Assembly: GCA_963738185.1 (NCBI GenBank) | Contig: CAVTVA010000002.1 | Coordinates: forward strand, 246,120-310,119 | Reading direction: 5' to 3' | Source: AP-15 sp963738185 | GTDB taxonomy: Bacteria; Pseudomonadota; Alphaproteobacteria; ATCC43930; CGMCC-115725 | Length of the DNA stretch: 64,000 nt | Shown: positions 43,351-52,496 of the stretch, piece after piece | Numbering within the stretch: the stretch's first letter is position 1 | Layout of the letters: each line of letters starts with the position of its first letter | Position numbers and translations under genes: made by a program | Notes under the pieces: model-generated | What the model was told of the DNA's origin: nothing | Database searches by the model: none | The model's input: the letters and a program-made list of their open reading frames with translations, nothing else

Positions 43351-44402
43351 GTGGCGAGCGCAGGGATTACCATCGCCCTCGATGCAATGGGCGGCGACCA
43401 CGCCCCGGACATGGTGGTGCGGGGCGCCGAGATGGCGCTGCAACGCCATCCGGATCTGCGCTTCATGCTGTTCGGTGCGGAAGCCGAAATCCGTCCGCTA
43501 GTGACAAAGCTCCCGCGGCTCGGCCCGGCGGTGAGCCTGCACCACACCAGCGAGGTGGTGCTGGACGACGCTAAGCCGTCCCAGGCGCTGCGTGCCGGGC
43601 GGCAATCGAGCATGCGGTTGGCGATCGACGCGGTCGCCGAGGGGCGCGCCGACGGCGTGGTTTCGGCCGGCAACACCGGCGCGCTGATGGCGATGGCGAA
43701 ATTTGTGCTGAAGACGCTGCCCGGGATCGATCGGCCGGCGATCGCCTCGTTCTTTCCGACCCACCGCGGCGAGAGCGTGATGCTCGATCTTGGCGCGAAT
43801 GTCGATTGCGATGCGGAGAATCTGGTGCAATTCGCGCTTTTGGGCGACGCCTTCGCCCGCACCGTGCTGGGTCTGGTCGAGCCGACCGTCGGTCTGCTCA
43901 ATGTCGGCTCGGAGGAGCTCAAGGGCAACGACGCGGTGCGCGCGGCCAGCCTGCGGCTGCGCGACGCGCTGTCGCCGATCCACTTTCACGGCTTTATCGA
44001 GGGCGACGACATCCCGGCCGGGACGGTCGATGTCGTCGTCACCGACGGGTTCACCGGCAATGTCGCGGTCAAGACCGCCGAGGGCACCGCCAAGCTGTTC
44101 AGCGAGTTTCTCGCGCGGCGCTTTCCGCCATTCGCTGATGTCGCGGATCGGCTATCTGTTCGCCCGCGCCGCGCTGCGGACCTTGCGCACCCGGCTCGAC
44201 CCGCGCCGCTATAATGGCGCGGTGTTCCTTGGTCTGCGGCGGCATCGCGGTCAAGAGCCACGGCTCGGCTGACGCGCTCGGTTTCGCCAACGCCATCGGC
44301 GTCGCCGTCGATATGAAGGTCAATGGCTTTCTCGACAAGACCCGGGTCGATCTCGCGCGCCTCTACCAGGCGACCTCGATGCCACAGTCGGCGGCGCTGT
44401 AA
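43351..44402 (+). CDS. plsX: Phosphate acyltransferase PlsX, with two apparent +1 frameshifts
   Basis: The GTG at 43351 lies 7 bases after GGAGG. The first 250 residues are normal PlsX (ITIALDAMGGDHAPDMVVRGAE, GVVSAGNTGALMAMAKF, DVVVTDGFTGNVAVKTAEGT). The frame then breaks after EFLARRF near 44125. One base on, it reads RHSLMSRIGYLFARAALR to GAVFLGL. It breaks again near 44230, and a third frame gives GIAVKSHGSADALGFANAIGVA to the proper end at 44402. Removing one base at each point (TTTCC and GCGGCGG) restores 349 residues. PlsX makes acyl-phosphate from acyl-ACP for phospholipid synthesis and is normally essential, so indel errors in the sequence are the simplest explanation. Confidence 0.88.
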
Positions 44403-44411
44403 GCGCGCGCC

Positions 44412-45383
44412 ATGGCGTGGCGATCGCAAATCGTCGGCTGCGGCGCCGATCTGCCCGAGCGCGTCGTCACCAATGCCGAGCTGGCCGCGCGTCTCGACAC
44501 CTCCGACGAATGGATTCGCCAGCGCACCGGCATCGCCGAGCGCCGGGTCGCCGCGGCCGGAGAGCTGACTTCCGATCTTGCCGTGCGTGCCGCCGAGCGG
44601 GCATTGGGCGCCGCCGGGATGAGCGGCAACGATCTCGATCTGATCGTCCTCGCCACCGCGACCCCCGACAACACCTTCCCGGCGACCGCGACCAAGGTGC
44701 AGGCCCGGCTGGGCATGCACCGAGGGGCGGCCTTCGACATTCAGGCGGTATGCGCCGGGTTTATCTTTGCCCTTGCCACCGCCGACAACGCGCTGCGGCT
44801 GGGGCAAGCCCGCACCGCGCTGGTCATCGGCGCTGAGACCTTTTCGCGGATTCTCGATTGGGACGACCGCGGCACCTGCGTGCTGTTCGGCGACGGCGCC
44901 GGCGCACTGGTGCTGCGCGCGATCGCCGATCCGGGGCCGCACGGCCGCTGCATCCTGTCGAGCCATCTGCATTCCGACGGGCGTCAGTACGACATCCTCT
45001 ATGTCGATGGCGGCCCATCTTCGACCGGCCGCACCGGGTTTTTACGGATGGAAGGCCGAGAGGTTTTCCGCCAGGCGGTGCAGCACCTGAGCGAGGTGGT
45101 CGATGAAGCGCTGGCCGCCAACCATTTGAGCCCGGCCGACATCGACTGGCTGGTGCCGCACCAGGCCAACAGCCGGATCATCGACGGGGTCGGGCGAAAG
45201 CTCGGACTGCCCGCCGACCGGGTCGTCACCACGATCGAGCGCCACGCCAACACCTCGGCCGCCTCGGTCCCGCTGGCGCTGGCCACCGCCACGGCGGACG
45301 GCCGGATCAAGCCCGGCCACCTGGTGCTGATCGAGGCGCTCGGCGGCGGCCTGAGCTGGGGTGCCAGCCTGCTGCGCTGGTAG
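44412..45383 (+). CDS. fabH: Beta-ketoacyl-ACP synthase III
   Basis: The 323-residue product starts MAWRSQIVGCGADLPERVVT 9 bases after plsX. The catalytic triad is Cys114 in AVCAGF, His in LVPHQANSRI and Asn in RHANTSAASVP. SDEWIRQRTGIAERR and the terminal EALGGGLSWGASLLRW are also typical. FabH starts fatty-acid synthesis by condensing acetyl-CoA with malonyl-ACP. The intact frame immediately after the disrupted plsX supports a functional operon. Confidence 0.96.
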   Translation: MAWRSQIVGCGADLPERVVTNAELAARLDTSDEWIRQRTGIAERRVAAAGELTSDLAVRAAERALGAAGMSGNDLDLIVLATATPDNTFPATATKVQARLGMHRGAAFDIQAVCAGFIFALATADNALRLGQARTALVIGAETFSRILDWDDRGTCVLFGDGAGALVLRAIADPGPHGRCILSSHLHSDGRQYDILYVDGGPSSTGRTGFLRMEGREVFRQAVQHLSEVVDEALAANHLSPADIDWLVPHQANSRIIDGVGRKLGLPADRVVTTIERHANTSAASVPLALATATADGRIKPGHLVLIEALGGGLSWGASLLRW

Positions 45384-45485
45384 CCTCGCCCGGTCCTGGC
45401 AGCACCGCGGCACAACCGGCAACGCTTTGGAATTTGACGGGATTTTCCGGCCGGAGTAACCTTCGCCAAAAGCGGGGAGGACTGA

Positions 45486-45836
45486 ATGGCCGGGCATACG
45501 GTGACGCGCGCTCAGCTCAGCGAGGCGGTCTATCAAGAGGTCGGCTTGTCGCGCAATGAATTGGCCGAGCTGGTGGAAGCGGTGATCTCCGAGATCGCGG
45601 GCGCGCTCGAACGCGGCGAGATGGTCAAGATCTCGTCCTTTGGCAGTTTTGCCGTTCGCCAAAAAGGGCAACGCATCGGCCGCAATCCCAAGACCGGGCA
45701 AGAGGTGCCGATCAGCCCGCGCCGCGTCTTGGTGTTTCGTGCCAGCCACTCGCTGAAGGACCAGATCAACAGCGGGCGCGCCGAAGCTGGCGAAGGTGCT
45801 GCGGCAGAGCGGGTGTCGGCCAAGGCGCCGGGGTGA
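45486..45836 (+). CDS. ihfA: Integration host factor subunit alpha
   Basis: The 116-residue product has the IHF/HU fold: VTRAQLSEAVYQEVGLSRNE, VKISSFGSFAVRQKGQRIGRNPKTG with the DNA-bending arm and its proline, then RVLVFRASHSLKDQIN. The tail after residue 100 is a short Ala/Glu extension. IHF bends DNA at specific sites and serves recombination, replication and sigma-54 promoters; phage-type integrases such as the one at 49.3 kb often need it. It is part of the fabH-ihfA-merR cluster. Confidence 0.93.
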   Translation: MAGHTVTRAQLSEAVYQEVGLSRNELAELVEAVISEIAGALERGEMVKISSFGSFAVRQKGQRIGRNPKTGQEVPISPRRVLVFRASHSLKDQINSGRAEAGEGAAAERVSAKAPG

Positions 45837-45837
45837 G

Positions 45838-46326
45838 GTGATCCACAGCGAGCCGATCCGTGCCGGCACGAGCGCGGCGGGCCGGCGCAGCGGCAAATCT
45901 GCCGCCGCTTATCGCACCATCGGCGAGGTAGCCGAGGCGCTCGATCTGCCGGCGCATGTGCTGCGCTTCTGGGAATCGAAGTTTCCGCAGATTAAGCCGC
46001 TGAAGCGCGGCGGCGGCCGCCGCTACTACCGGCCGCAGGACGTCGATCTGCTGCGCCATATCCGGCAATGCCTCTATCATCAGGGCTATACGATCCGCGG
46101 CGTGCAGAAGCTGCTGCACGGTGGCGCTGTCCGGGCCGAGGAGCCGCCCCCCGCCAGCGAGGCCGAGGAGGCCCCGTCGACCCTGCGGATCCTCGGGTCA
46201 ACCGAGCCGCGCGAAACCGCGACCGGCCCCGCCCCTTCGTGTCAGACACTGCGCGAGGCGCTCGAGGAAGTCCGCCGCGAGTTGCTTGAAATCCGTGCGA
46301 CGCTCGACAAGCTAGCTGGGTCCTGA
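45838..46326 (+). CDS. MerR-family transcriptional regulator
   Basis: The GTG at 45838, two bases after the ihfA stop, gives 162 residues. The winged helix-turn-helix is YRTIGEVAEALDLPAHVLRFWESKFPQIKP and RRYYRPQDVDLLRHIRQCLYHQGYTI. The C-terminal half is helical (TLREALEEVRRELLEIRATLDKL), a dimerisation coiled coil. No cysteine cluster for metal sensing is visible. This regulator follows ihfA in most alphaproteobacteria; its targets are not known to me. Probably cotranscribed with ihfA. Confidence 0.9.
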   Translation: MIHSEPIRAGTSAAGRRSGKSAAAYRTIGEVAEALDLPAHVLRFWESKFPQIKPLKRGGGRRYYRPQDVDLLRHIRQCLYHQGYTIRGVQKLLHGGAVRAEEPPPASEAEEAPSTLRILGSTEPRETATGPAPSCQTLREALEEVRRELLEIRATLDKLAGS

Positions 46327-46402
46327 TCCAGCATTGTAGATAAGCCTGGCGGCGCAATGGCGAACAACATGCCATGGATGCCGGATTAGAAGCTGCGCCT
46401 CG

Positions 46403-47803
46403 CTAGGCGGCGAGGGGCGGGCGGCGAACCGGCTGGGTCGTCTCGAAGGCACGCGCCGCTTGCAGCACGCGCGCGTCGCCGTAGAGCGGGCCGACGATCT
46501 GCAGCCCGATTGGCAGACCGGTGCTCGTCAGGCCGCAGGGAATGCTCGCCGCCGGCTGCCGGGTCATGTTGAACGGGTAGCTGAACGGCGACCAGTCGAT
46601 CCAATGCCGCTCGGTTGCGGGGTCGTTCAGATCCTGGCCCGCCGGCAGGGCAGGGACTGGCATCGTCGGCAGCAGCAGCAGATCATAGCGTTGGTGAAAG
46701 GCGCCCATCATGCGGCCGAGCGCGTTGCGCACCAGGTCGGCCGCGACCCACTCGGCCGCGCTGATCGGCTCGCCTGCCGCGGCGGTCGCAAGGAGGCCCG
46801 GATCGACCAGGCCCTTGCGCTCGTCCGGGTAGCCGCGCAGCAGCGCTGCGACCCCGGCCGCCCACAATGTGAACAGCGCCTCGCGCGGCGATTCGAAGAT
46901 CCGGTCGACCTGTTCGACGACCGCACCGAGCGCTTCGAATTGCCGCGCCGCGCCGGCGACCGCGGCAGCGATTTCGCGATCGACCCGGGCATAGCCGAGA
47001 TCGGGGCTGTAGGCGACGCGCCAGCCCTTGACCCCGCCGTCGAGCCCTTGGCGCCAGTCGCGCTCCTCGAACGGCAGCGCGTAAGGGTCGCGGTGGTCGG
47101 GGCGACTCAGCACGCCCAACATCAGCGCCGCGTCCTCGACAGTGCGCGCGATCGGCCCGTGATGCGACAGCAAGCCCAAGGGCGAGGGCGGATAGGCCGG
47201 AACCCGCCCAAAGCTCGGCTTCAGACCGAAAACGCCGCAAAAGCAGGAGGGGGTGCGGATCGAGCCGGCGCCGTCGCTGCCCAGATGCAACGCCCCGATC
47301 CCGGCGGCGGCCGCGGCTGCGGCTCCGGCGCTGCTGCCGCCCGAGGTCCGCGACAGGTCCCAGGGGTTGCGGGTGATCCCGGTCAGCGGGCTGTCGCCCA
47401 ACGCTTTCCAGCCGAATTCGGGGGTCGTGGTCTTGCCGAGGATGACGGCACCGGCCTCGCGCAGTCGGGCCACCGCCGGCGCGTCCTCCGACCAGTCCTG
47501 GTCGCGCCCGACCAGATGCGAGCCGCGCAGGGTCGGAAACCCGCGCATCGGCATCAGGTCCTTGATTGTGACCGGCACGCCATCGAGCGGCCCGATCGGC
47601 TCGCCGTGCATCCAGCGCCCTTCGGAGGCACGCGCCGCGTCGATCGCGCCGCCGCGATCGACGATGCAGAAGGCGTTGATGCTGGGCTGCAAGGCATCGA
47701 GCCGGTCGATCAGCAGCGCGACCGTCTCGACCGGCGACAAAGTCCGATTGCGGTAGCGCCGGATCAGCGAAACCGCTGAGCCATGGGCAAGGTCGTCGTC
47801 CAC
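46403..47803 (-). CDS. Amidase signature family hydrolase
   Basis: The 466-residue enzyme has the Ser-cisSer-Lys triad: Lys in GVPVTIKDLMPM, the cis-Ser in SRTSGGSSAGAAAA, and the nucleophile Ser in GSDGAGSIRTPSCFCGVFGLKP. These hydrolases act on amides and include GatA, aryl amidases and allophanate hydrolase. The absence of gatB/gatC nearby argues against tRNA transamidation. It is divergent from an M20 amidohydrolase with only 68 bases between the starts, so a shared control region and a joint catabolic role (amide or ureide breakdown) are plausible. Substrate unknown. Confidence 0.88.
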   Translation of the reverse strand: MDDDLAHGSAVSLIRRYRNRTLSPVETVALLIDRLDALQPSINAFCIVDRGGAIDAARASEGRWMHGEPIGPLDGVPVTIKDLMPMRGFPTLRGSHLVGRDQDWSEDAPAVARLREAGAVILGKTTTPEFGWKALGDSPLTGITRNPWDLSRTSGGSSAGAAAAAAAGIGALHLGSDGAGSIRTPSCFCGVFGLKPSFGRVPAYPPSPLGLLSHHGPIARTVEDAALMLGVLSRPDHRDPYALPFEERDWRQGLDGGVKGWRVAYSPDLGYARVDREIAAAVAGAARQFEALGAVVEQVDRIFESPREALFTLWAAGVAALLRGYPDERKGLVDPGLLATAAAGEPISAAEWVAADLVRNALGRMMGAFHQRYDLLLLPTMPVPALPAGQDLNDPATERHWIDWSPFSYPFNMTRQPAASIPCGLTSTGLPIGLQIVGPLYGDARVLQAARAFETTQPVRRPPLAA

Positions 47804-47871
47804 CGTTTGGTGCTCCTTTCGGCGTGCTTGCAGCCGGGCTAGGATCGGAGAGCTAAAACCGCGAGGACGCG

Positions 47872-49116
47872 ATGCGCAACCTGCAAGTCAATGGCGAGCG
47901 GCTGTGGGCGAGCCTGATGGAGTTGGCAAAGATCGGCGCTACGCCCAAGGGCGGGGTGTGCCGGCTCGCCGCCAGCGACCTTGACGCCACGGCGCGGCGC
48001 CTCTTCATCGGCTGGTGCGAGGAGGCTGGCTGCGCGGTCAGGATCGACCGGATCGGCAACATCTTCGCCCGCCGACCGGGCCGCGACCCGAATTTGCCGC
48101 CGGTCATGACCGGCAGCCATCTCGACACCCAGCCGACCGGAGGCCGGTTTGACGGCGCCTACGGAGTCATGGCCGGGCTCGAAATCGTGCGCACCCTGAA
48201 CGATCTCGGCTACGAAACCGAGCCGCCGATAGAGATCGTCGCCTGGACCAACGAGGAGGGCGCGCGGTTCTCGCCGGCGATGGTAGGCTCGGGGGTGTTC
48301 GCCGGCGTGTTCACGCTGGAGGAGGCGCTGGCGACGCGCGACAACAACGCCCCCGAATTGTCGCTCGGCGCCGAGCTCGAGCGCATCGGCTTTGCCGGGC
48401 CCGAGCCGGCCGGCGGGCACCGCGTCGCGGCCTATTTCGAGGCGCATATCGAGCAAGGGCCAATCCTCGAAGCGGCCGGCGACACGATCGGCGTCGTCAC
48501 CGGCGCGCAGGGACAGCGCTGGTACGAGGTCACCGTCACCGGCGAGGAGGCGCATGCCGGGACGACGCCGATGCCGCGCCGCCGGGACGCGCTGGTCGGC
48601 GCCGCGCGGATGATCGACGCGGTCAACCGCATCGGGGTCGCGCACGCACCCGCCGCCCGCGCGACATGCGGCTTTGCCCAGGTCAGCCCCAACTCGCGCA
48701 ACACGATCCCCGGCCGGGTGTTCTTCACCGTCGATTTCCGCCATCCCGACGACGCGCTGCTGACCCAGATGGATGGCGAATTGCGGCAAGCCTGCGCCGA
48801 GGCGGCGGCGAGGAGCGGCGGGCTCGACGTCGCGGTCAAGGAGTTCTGGCATTTTCCGCCGACCCCGTTCGACCCGGCATTGGTCGCCGCGGTGCGCGAT
48901 GCGGCGGTGGCGCAAGGCTGCCCGCATCAGGACATCATCAGCGGCGCCGGGCACGACGCCGTCTACATGGCCAGGGTGGCGCCGAGCGCGATGGTGTTCG
49001 TGCCATGCCGCGACGGCATCAGCCACAACGAGGTCGAGGACGCCACGCCCGACGACCTCGCCGCCGGCTGCGCAGTGCTGTTCAACGCCATCCTCGATTC
49101 AGCAGCGCGGACCTAG
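47872..49116 (+). CDS. M20-family amidohydrolase (allantoate / N-carbamoyl-amino-acid hydrolase type)
   Basis: The 414-residue product carries dimetal ligands: TGSHLDTQPTGGRFDGAYGV (His, Asp), AWTNEEGARF (Glu), the bridging region FEAHIEQGPILE, and His in CRDGISHNEVE. A dimerisation domain (YEVTVTGEEAHAGTTPMPRRRDAL) is inserted. Such enzymes hydrolyse N-carbamoyl-L-amino acids, allantoate or ureidoglycolate. It is divergent from the amidase gene. The integrated element begins 214 bases downstream. Confidence 0.9.
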   Translation: MRNLQVNGERLWASLMELAKIGATPKGGVCRLAASDLDATARRLFIGWCEEAGCAVRIDRIGNIFARRPGRDPNLPPVMTGSHLDTQPTGGRFDGAYGVMAGLEIVRTLNDLGYETEPPIEIVAWTNEEGARFSPAMVGSGVFAGVFTLEEALATRDNNAPELSLGAELERIGFAGPEPAGGHRVAAYFEAHIEQGPILEAAGDTIGVVTGAQGQRWYEVTVTGEEAHAGTTPMPRRRDALVGAARMIDAVNRIGVAHAPAARATCGFAQVSPNSRNTIPGRVFFTVDFRHPDDALLTQMDGELRQACAEAAARSGGLDVAVKEFWHFPPTPFDPALVAAVRDAAVAQGCPHQDIISGAGHDAVYMARVAPSAMVFVPCRDGISHNEVEDATPDDLAAGCAVLFNAILDSAART

Positions 49117-49330
49117 CCGGCCCAACCCGGGCGCCTGGGGGCACGCTCCGCCGCCGGATACTCTTTGACGATGCACGGGCCTGGCGGATGGGGTGTCCGT
49201 TTTCTCCGCCTTCGCCACCCTACGCCACCCTACGGAAAGTCCCAGCTATCCTCGTATCTTGTGTTCTTGACTGTCCGCCATCATCCGCTCACATTCGCCT
49301 CACACGGATGGGTACAGGTGGGGGAGCGGA

Positions 49331-50571
49331 ATGGGTACGAGGATCGGCAAGTTGTCGGCGATTAAGGTTGCGAAGCTGGCGCGAAGAGCACCGGCGAACA
49401 TATCACGGCGACGGGCGAGGTTTGTGGTTACAGGTGTCGCCCGGTGGGGCGAGTTGGGTGTTTCGCTATAGGGTGGACGGCCGGCTCCGGGAGATGGGTC
49501 TTGGCCCGCTCGCACGATCGGCCTGGCCGAGCTCGCGAACGGGCGAAGAAAGCACGGCAACAGCGGCTCGACGGGATCGACCCCATTGAGGCCCGCAAGC
49601 GGACCGTGCCAAGGCGCGGCTCGACGATGCCAAGGCGATGACGTTCAGGCAATGCGCCGAAGCCTATATCGCCGCGCACCGCGCCGGCTGGAGAAACCCG
49701 AAGCACGCCGCGCAATGGCCGGCAACGCTCGAAGCCTACGCCTACCCGATCATGGGCGCGCTGCCGGTGCAAGCGATCGACACCGGGCTCGTCATGAAGG
49801 CGATCGAGCCGCTTTGGGCGGTCAAGACGGAAACCGCCAGCCGAGTGCGCGGCCGGATCGAAAGCGTGCTGGATTGGGCAGCCGCGCGCGGCTATCGCCA
49901 GGGCGAGAACCCGGCGCGGTGGCGCGGCCATCTCGAAAATCTCTTGCCGAAGCGCAGCAAGGTCCGCGCGGTCGAGCATCATGCGGCACTGCCCTATGCC
50001 GAGCTTGCCGAGCTTCATGGCTGAGCTGCGGCAGCAGGAAGGCGTTGCGGCTCGTGCGCTCGAATTCGCGATCCTCACGGCGGCGCGGACGGGCGAGGTG
50101 ATCGGCGCGACATGGGCCGAAATCGATTTGGACGACCGCCTATGGACGATCCCCGCCGAACGCATGAAGGCCGGCACGGAGCACCGAGTACCGCTCAGCG
50201 AGCCCGCGGCGGCGATCCTGCGGGCCATGGCCGAGGTGCGGGCGGGCGATGCATGTGTTCCCCGGCGCGCGAGCCGGCCGGCCGCTGTCGCAAATGGCGA
50301 TGCTGATGCTGCTGCGGCGCATGGGCCGCGGCGATCTGACCGTGCACGGCTTCCGCGTCGCCTTCTCCGATTGGTGCGCCGAGCGGACCAACATCCCGAG
50401 CGAGGTCCGGAGATGGCGCTCGCGCATGCGGTCGGCGACAAGGTCGAGGCGGCCTATCGGCGCGGCGATCTGTTCGAGAAGCGGCGCCAGCTCGTGGAGG
50501 CGTGGGCGAGATACTGTGACGGCGACGATGGTGAGAACGTCGTACCGCTCCCGGAGCGGAGGGCGCAGTGA
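49331..50571 (+). pseudogene. Tyrosine recombinase (P4-type integrase), multiply frameshifted
   Basis: Pieces in changing frames form one integrase: MGTRIGKLSAIKVAKLA at 49331, GDGRGLWLQVSPGGASWVFRY (DUF4102-like arm-binding domain), ARQQRLDGIDPIEARK, MTFRQCAEAYIAAHRAGWRNPKHAAQW (core-binding), and the catalytic domain FAILTAARTGEVIGATWAEIDL (first Arg), PLSEPAAAIL, DLTVHGFRVAFSDWC (HxxR). The tyrosine lies in a segment that changes frame near 50410-50430. About seven indels of both signs are needed. It marks the left end of the integrated element. P4-type integrases usually insert into tRNA ends, but no tRNA was found in the 214-base gap upstream. As read it is inactive. Confidence 0.8.
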
Positions 50572-50909
50572 TGGACGAAGCCATAAAATCCGCCTCCGCG
50601 TGGGTAACAAGCGTTTCACTCACCGCGGCGCTGCCTTTCGAGCAATACGAAAAAATCATCGGCATTGCTGAGAGCGAGAGGTTCCGCAACGCGCTGGTCG
50701 GTATTCTTTTAATGTATCGCATGGATGTTTTGTCCCAACCGAACCAGCTTGTAATAAAGAAGTTTGATCGCGTTCGACAATTCCTGGAGAGCGAAAAGGA
50801 AATACAATTTGCGAAGGAAGACGAGGCGGAGATATTGAGGCTGCGCGAGCGCCCTGGCGGAGATCGCCAATATCTTGATGGGCTTCTGTCGATAGCGCGA
50901 ATGAACTGA
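50571..50909 (+). CDS. Hypothetical protein in the integrated element (112 aa)
   Basis: The ATG overlaps the integrase stop. The product MDEAIKSASAWVTSVSLTAA...ARMN is helical, charged and less GC-biased in codon use than the surroundings, for example in NQLVIKKFDRVRQFLESEKE. No domain recognised. Such accessory genes next to integrases often encode immunity or regulatory functions, but nothing in the sequence shows which. Confidence 0.55.
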   Translation: MDEAIKSASAWVTSVSLTAALPFEQYEKIIGIAESERFRNALVGILLMYRMDVLSQPNQLVIKKFDRVRQFLESEKEIQFAKEDEAEILRLRERPGGDRQYLDGLLSIARMN

Positions 50910-50995
50910 TCGGCGCCCAAGAAAAATCGAAGAAACTAAAAGGGTCGCTACGGGGGGCGCCAAAAAAGATCGCCGGGCATAACTTCTACGAATGG

Positions 50996-51190
50996 ATGGG
51001 CTGGCTCTATCGAGCGGAAACAGGCAAGAGACCGGGCAAGGCGGCAGGCGGCCCATTTGCCAGGCTGCTGCGAGCGGTGCACGACGATTTCCGCAAAATC
51101 AGCAAACAGACAGATAGGGAGTTGGGGGAGGAGGTCACGCCCTCCTTATCGGCCAACATTGTCGAGCTGGCAAAAAGGGGGAAAAAATAG
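50996..51190 (+). CDS. Small hypothetical protein (64 aa or longer)
   Basis: The ATG at 50996 gives MGWLYRAETGKRPGKAAGGP...VELAKRGKK. The same frame is open back to about 50880 and is protein-like (KKLKGSLRGAPKKIAGHNFYEWMG), overlapping the end of the previous gene. The true start may therefore be upstream at a rare codon, or the two may have been one protein. Basic composition. Function unknown. Confidence 0.45.
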   Translation: MGWLYRAETGKRPGKAAGGPFARLLRAVHDDFRKISKQTDRELGEEVTPSLSANIVELAKRGKK

Positions 51191-51289
51191 CGCTGGGTCG
51201 CCAGGTTATTTTTTCCCCTAAATCTGGGATTTTTCCCCTATGCCCGAAGCCCGCCGTGCTTTTTATGTCTTGCCGTTCTGTTTCAGAGG

Positions 51290-51535
51290 ATGGCAATGCC
51301 AGACATTCCCAAGTACGCGACGGCGCCCGTGCAGCGTTTCTGCACCGAAATTGCCGGTATCGGCCTGAGCAAGGCCTACGAGCTTATCAACCGCGGCGAG
51401 CTGAAAAGCATCACCATCGGGAAGCGCCGACTGGTCCTGCTCGAAAGTTGGTACGATTTTGTCGAGCGGAGCCTGTCAACTCCTGCTGAGAAGCCAGCAG
51501 CAAATCCGCCTCACCCAAATCGACGGTCGGCCTGA
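51290..51535 (+). CDS. AlpA/excisionase-like helix-turn-helix protein
   Basis: An 81-residue product (MAMPDIPKYATAPVQRFCTE) with a MerR-like winged-helix core IAGIGLSKAYELINRGELKSITIGKRRLVL, the pattern of AlpA/Xis-type DNA-binding proteins encoded beside P4-type integrases. It would bind att or promoter DNA and control excision or expression. A 99-base gap upstream includes an AT-rich TTATTTTTTCCCCTAAATC stretch that could hold its promoter. The stop overlaps the next start (TGATG). Confidence 0.75.
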   Translation: MAMPDIPKYATAPVQRFCTEIAGIGLSKAYELINRGELKSITIGKRRLVLLESWYDFVERSLSTPAEKPAANPPHPNRRSA

Positions 51536-51867
51536 TGGCCGCCCTCACCAGACCACCGGATCGAGGTCGGCGCCCCTGGCAGGGCGCTTCCCCGAACGCA
51601 CCAACGCTTAGCCACAAGTCGCCGACAGATACGCCATCCCGCCACCTGACGCTAGCAGAGATTGCGGCCGACGATAGGCGCAGGAAAAGCAGCGCACCGG
51701 CGCTCGACCCCGCTGATCCCGGCATCGCCGCCAGAAATACCGAGTGGGAACAAGCCCGCCGAGCAGACAAAACATTCTTGAGCCTGCTTAAGGCCTCCCC
51801 CGACCAGTTACGCGACATCGAGGCTGAAGCGCTGCGCTTCTGGCCGTCGCGGCGGTGGAGGCGGTGA
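51535..51867 (+). CDS. Hypothetical element protein (110 aa)
   Basis: The start overlaps the previous stop and the end overlaps the next start, so it is translationally coupled. The N-terminal half is Pro/Arg-rich and probably disordered. The C-terminal half (LTLAEIAADDRRRKSS and DKTFLSLLKASPDQLRDIEAEA) looks helical. No family recognised. Confidence 0.55.
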   Translation: MAALTRPPDRGRRPWQGASPNAPTLSHKSPTDTPSRHLTLAEIAADDRRRKSSAPALDPADPGIAARNTEWEQARRADKTFLSLLKASPDQLRDIEAEALRFWPSRRWRR

Positions 51868-52205
51868 TGACCGAACGCTTCCCGCCCTCAATCGAGATCG
51901 CGAAGCTCTATGAGCGCACGAGCGCCAAGGGCACTCGGTATATGAGCGGCTGGCTCGGCCTCGGCCGGGTGAATTCGCTGCCGGGCGAGCCGGCCGAAGA
52001 TGGAACGCCGACCTGGCGGCTCTTAATCGGCGCCAGGCAGACGGCCGGTGAGAAGCCAGCCGGCGGCCGTACAGCGCCCTCCGAGCCATCCGCCCGCCCC
52101 TATGCCGCCCGGCGCGCTTACCGCGCTCCACGGCCGCCGGGGCGGGCGGGCAGCGGGCCGCTGGCGGGCAAAGTCGACGACCTTTGGCCGGAGGGCGGCC
52201 GATGA
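51867..52205 (+). CDS. Hypothetical element protein (112 aa)
   Basis: The start MTERFPPSIEIAKLYERTS at 51867 overlaps the previous stop (TGATGA). The first half has YMSGWLGLGRVNSLPGEP and TWRLLIG, resembling small phage single-domain proteins with a beta hairpin. The rest is Ala/Arg/Pro-rich. Ends four bases into the next gene's ATGA. No function assigned. Confidence 0.55.
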   Translation: MTERFPPSIEIAKLYERTSAKGTRYMSGWLGLGRVNSLPGEPAEDGTPTWRLLIGARQTAGEKPAGGRTAPSEPSARPYAARRAYRAPRPPGRAGSGPLAGKVDDLWPEGGR

Positions 52206-52411
52206 CCCCGCCCGACAATGCCGGCTCCATAGCAACCGATTGGCATGCCCAATTCGCCGATCGTCGCCGCGACTATCGCGCCGGCGCGGGCGAACGCGGC
52301 CGGATATGGATCATCCGCCGCAAACCGCAGGGGCGCGCACTCGACGTGCTGCTGCGCACGCCGACCGGCCTCTCCGCCATGCCGCCGGATGACGAGTTCG
52401 ACGTTGCGTGA
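52202..52411 (+). CDS. Hypothetical element protein (69 aa)
   Basis: The ATGA overlap with the previous gene sets the start: MTPPDNAGSIATDWHAQFAD. Charged, with RRKPQGRALDVLLR. No domain recognised. Part of a chain of overlapping small ORFs leading into the primase gene. Confidence 0.5.
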   Translation: MTPPDNAGSIATDWHAQFADRRRDYRAGAGERGRIWIIRRKPQGRALDVLLRTPTGLSAMPPDDEFDVA

Positions 52412-52496
52412 CCTATGGTGGCGGACAGCCTGGCCGGGACTGACGCCCAAGGCGCGTAAGCGGCTGATGCGCGAAAGCCTGAGGAGCGGGCAATGA
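52389..52496 (+). CDS. Very small ORF upstream of the primase gene (35 aa)
   Basis: MTSSTLRDLWWRTAWPGLTP with a basic tail KARKRLMRESLRSGQ overlaps the preceding gene in another frame, and its stop overlaps the primase start by 3 bases (AATGA). A coupled leader peptide is possible. It is short enough to be chance. Confidence 0.35.
   Translation: MTSSTLRDLWWRTAWPGLTPKARKRLMRESLRSGQ

Noticed and set aside
46327..46402. tRNA-Pro gene after merR, as found in some alphaproteobacteria
   Set aside because: The 76 bases do not contain an acceptor stem or T-arm consensus.
49117..49330. tRNA gene as attachment site for the integrase
   Set aside because: I looked for cloverleaf arms and a CCA-type end in this gap and saw none; the gap holds repeat-like CCCTACG DNA. 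The att site stays unknown.
51290..51535. MerR-type regulator
   Set aside because: It has only a single short winged-helix core and no dimerisation helix; its place after an integrase fits AlpA/excisionase better.
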